52,229 bases of DNA from Lachnospiraceae bacterium (GTDB lineage Bacteria; Bacillota; Clostridia; Lachnospirales; Lachnospiraceae), in NCBI GenBank assembly GCA_910574805.1, contig CAJTCV010000025.1:1-52229 (forward strand), in the 5' to 3' direction. Numbering within the stretch: the stretch's first letter is position 1; each line of letters opens with the position of its first letter. The notes below the pieces were generated by a model. The model made no database searches. It worked only from the letters and a program-made list of their open reading frames with translations, and was not told the DNA's origin. Below are positions 50,633 to 52,229 of this stretch, piece after piece. Position numbers and translations under genes: made by a program.

Positions 50633-51109
50633 TTGCAGGACGAAGTAAACGAAAAGACCATAGCCCTTTACATCAAGACCGGGAAGCTGACCGCCCAGAC
50701 GCTCCAAAAGGCAATGAAAGCCATACTGTCAAAGGGCAAAAAGCAGCTTTCCAAACCGCCACAGGGCAAGCAGAGCTTAAAGCAGCTTATGAAGCAGAAC
50801 GCGGGCGTTTCCAACATTGAGATTACCGAGGGCAATATCAAAGCCTTTGAGAGTACGGCGAAAAAGTACGGTATCGACTTTGCGCTGAAAAAGGACGCGA
50901 CGGAAAGCCCGCCCCGCTATCTGGTTTTCTTCAAGGGGCGGGACGCGGACGTGCTGACCGCAGCCTTTAAAGAATTTTCCGCAAAAAAGCTGACACAGGA
51001 GAAAAAGCCCTCAATCCGAAAGCTGCTCTCTACCCTCAAAGAAGCTGCACAGGGCAGAAACGCGGAACGGGCAAAGGTCAAGAACAAGGACAGGGAGGTA
51101 TCGCTATGA
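50633..51109 (+). CDS. PcfB-family conjugation protein
   Basis: This is a 158-residue protein of the PcfB/DUF3801 family, the accessory of the coupling protein in Gram-positive conjugation. Helix TIALYIKTGKLTAQTLQKAMKAIL is followed by basic GKQSLKQLMKQNAGVSNIEITEGNIKAFEST and the beta part RYLVFFKGRDADVLTAAFKEF. The start is TTG 50633, about 10 bases after AAAGGAGG. It overlaps the TraG gene by 4 bases, as expected for a coupled PcfB-PcfC/TraG pair. Confidence 0.88.
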   Translation: MQDEVNEKTIALYIKTGKLTAQTLQKAMKAILSKGKKQLSKPPQGKQSLKQLMKQNAGVSNIEITEGNIKAFESTAKKYGIDFALKKDATESPPRYLVFFKGRDADVLTAAFKEFSAKKLTQEKKPSIRKLLSTLKEAAQGRNAERAKVKNKDREVSL

Positions 51110-52129
51110 AGCCGGAAATCAAGAAGCTGCTTATCTTAAATCTCCCGTATCTGCTCTTTGTCTGGCTCTTTGATAAAGTGGGCGCGGCTGTCCGGCTCTC
51201 CCCCGGCGCGGACGCGAGCGCAAAGCTGCTACATCTTGGGGACGGTTTTACCGCCGCCTTTTCCAGTATCGCGCCGAGCTTCCACCCGGCAGACTTAGCT
51301 TTAGGCATTGCGGGGGCGGTCATTGTCCGGCTGATTATCTACACCAAAGGCAAGAACGCGAAGAAATACCGCCGCGGGACAGAATACGGTTCGGCGCGTT
51401 GGGGCGGGGCTGACGACATAAAGCCGTACACAGACCCGGTATTTGAGAACAATATCCCCTTAACGCAGACGGAACGGCTCACCATGAACAGCCGCCCGAA
51501 GCAGCCGAAATACGCAAGAAACAAAAATATCCTTGTAATCGGCGGTTCCGGCAGCGGCAAGACCCGGTTCTTTGTGAAACCGTCGCTCATGCAATGTACG
51601 TCAAAGGATTTTCCAACGTCGTATATCGTCACTGACCCGAAAGGAACACTGATTTTGGAAACCGGGAAAATGTTACAGCGGTACAAATACCGTATCAAAG
51701 TGCTAAATACGATTAACTTCAAAAAATCCATGAAATACAATCCCTTTGCCTATCTGCGGAGCGAAAAGGACATTTTGAAGTTAGTCAATACCATTATCGC
51801 CAACACCAAAGGCGACGGGGAAAAATCCGGCGAGGATTTCTGGGTGAAAGCGGAAAAGCTCTACTACACCGCGCTAATCGGCTATATCTGGTATGAAGCC
51901 CCGGAGGACGAGAAGAACTTCACGACGCTGCTTGAAATGATAAATGCGTCGGAAGCCCGCGAGGACGACGAGGACTTCCAGAACCCGGTTGACCTCATGT
52001 TTGAACGTCTGGAAGAAAAAGACCCGGAGCATTTTGCAGTCAAGCAGTACAAAAAATACAAACTTGCGGCGGGCAAGACCGCAAAAAGCATACTTATCTC
52101 ATGCGGCGCGAGGTTAGCCCCATTCGACA
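51106..52129 (+). pseudogene. VirD4/TraG coupling protein, 5' exon (interrupted)
   Basis: The conjugation coupling ATPase starts with two membrane helices (about 8-24 and 64-80). It then shows TEYGSARWGGADDI, Walker A GGSGSGKTR (about 146-154), VTDPKGTL and FWVKAEKLYYTALIGYIWYE. Family proteins reach about 600 residues. Here the normal reading ends after CGARLAPFD at 52128, and the frame then hits a stop (52153-52155). The lost continuation of LAPFD (normally an Ile-Ala-Gln type sequence) and the intron-like sequence from 52130 suggest splicing restores the gene. The 3' exon lies outside the window. Confidence 0.8.
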
Positions 52130-52229
52130 GTGCAGCGACACGTTGTCGCATATAAACTTTGCGTAGGATTTTCCTGCAAAGAGGTAAAAGTGACGGAAAG
52201 GCAACAGCCTTTCTAACTGATATTCCGAG
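52130..52229 (+). mobile_element. Probable group II intron, 5' end
   Basis: The interruption of the TraG gene begins GTGCAGCGACACGTTG, close to the group II intron 5' consensus GTGYG. It folds into nested stems: GCGACA/TGTCGC (52134-52148), CTTTGC/GCAAAG (about 52157-52181) and GAAAGGC/GCCTTTC (about 52197-52215), as expected of intron domain I. AAGTGACGG and CTAACTGA are also present. The intron runs past the window edge, so the reverse transcriptase and 3' end are not seen. Confidence 0.7.

Overview
The window looks like chromosome from a gut Lachnospiraceae-type firmicute (Clostridium cluster XIVa). This is inferred, not proven. The grounds are strong AGGAGG-type ribosome sites, a moderate GC content, and a gene mix typical of that family: VanW/G5 protein, DUF4080 radical SAM protein, Lrp plus aminotransferase pair, SleB-like hydrolase and a Tn1549-like conjugative element. 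No rRNA is present and there is one tRNA (Pro-CGG).

Layout. 1-1,060: mobile-element debris, with seven tandem hairpins, a frameshifted IS1182-like transposase fragment and unrecognised remnants. 1,157-7,195: a LysR gene, then a MerR-led operon with an unusual lipoprotein (FGE-sulfatase fold fused to flavodoxin), a cupin, an aldo/keto reductase, a carboxymuconolactone decarboxylase-family protein and a DUF4405 membrane protein. 7,200-9,482: two tandem radical SAM paralogues divergent from an HxlR regulator. 9,539-12,205: BlaI/BlaR1-type repressor and sensor protease. 12,306-17,224: sucrose module (LacI repressor with perfect palindromic operators, GH32 hydrolase, PTS EIIBCA), followed by a lipoprotein. 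18,128-21,637: a defence-like island. It holds a type III toxin-antitoxin locus (CptN/ToxN-like toxin, attenuator, two 53-nt antitoxin repeats, consensus promoter, all on the minus strand). Next to it, on the plus strand, is a two-gene unit of a methylase-like protein with broken catalytic motifs fused to an HsdS-like domain, plus a TIR-domain protein. 21,670-26,777: two-component system and FtsX-type ABC transporter, with an identical CTTAC-N6-GTAAG motif upstream of both halves. 26,754-31,806: cysteine synthase, diguanylate cyclase, a class-I amidotransferase-like protein without its nucleophile, and an intracellular GH13 enzyme. 32,153-41,715: mostly core functions (B12-binding radical SAM, endonuclease III, DEDDh exonuclease, VanW, AIR synthase-related protein, Lrp, aminotransferase, TrmL, cell-wall hydrolase). 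41,872-45,497: an ascorbate-type PTS locus where two divergent genes have both lost their 5' parts at one junction near 42.7 kb. 46,523-46,596: tRNA-Pro. 47,194 to the end: a small serine recombinase with an HTH partner, then the left part of a Tn1549-like conjugative element whose VirD4/TraG gene is interrupted by what looks like the 5' end of a group II intron.

The most interesting part is 18.1-21.6 kb. The type III toxin-antitoxin locus is readable from protein, repeats, attenuator and promoter together. The neighbouring dead-methylase/specificity fusion plus TIR gene is a plausible but unproven two-gene defence system in which a DNA-recognition subunit controls a TIR NADase.

Family assignments are by eye from motifs and remembered family features. 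No database search was run.
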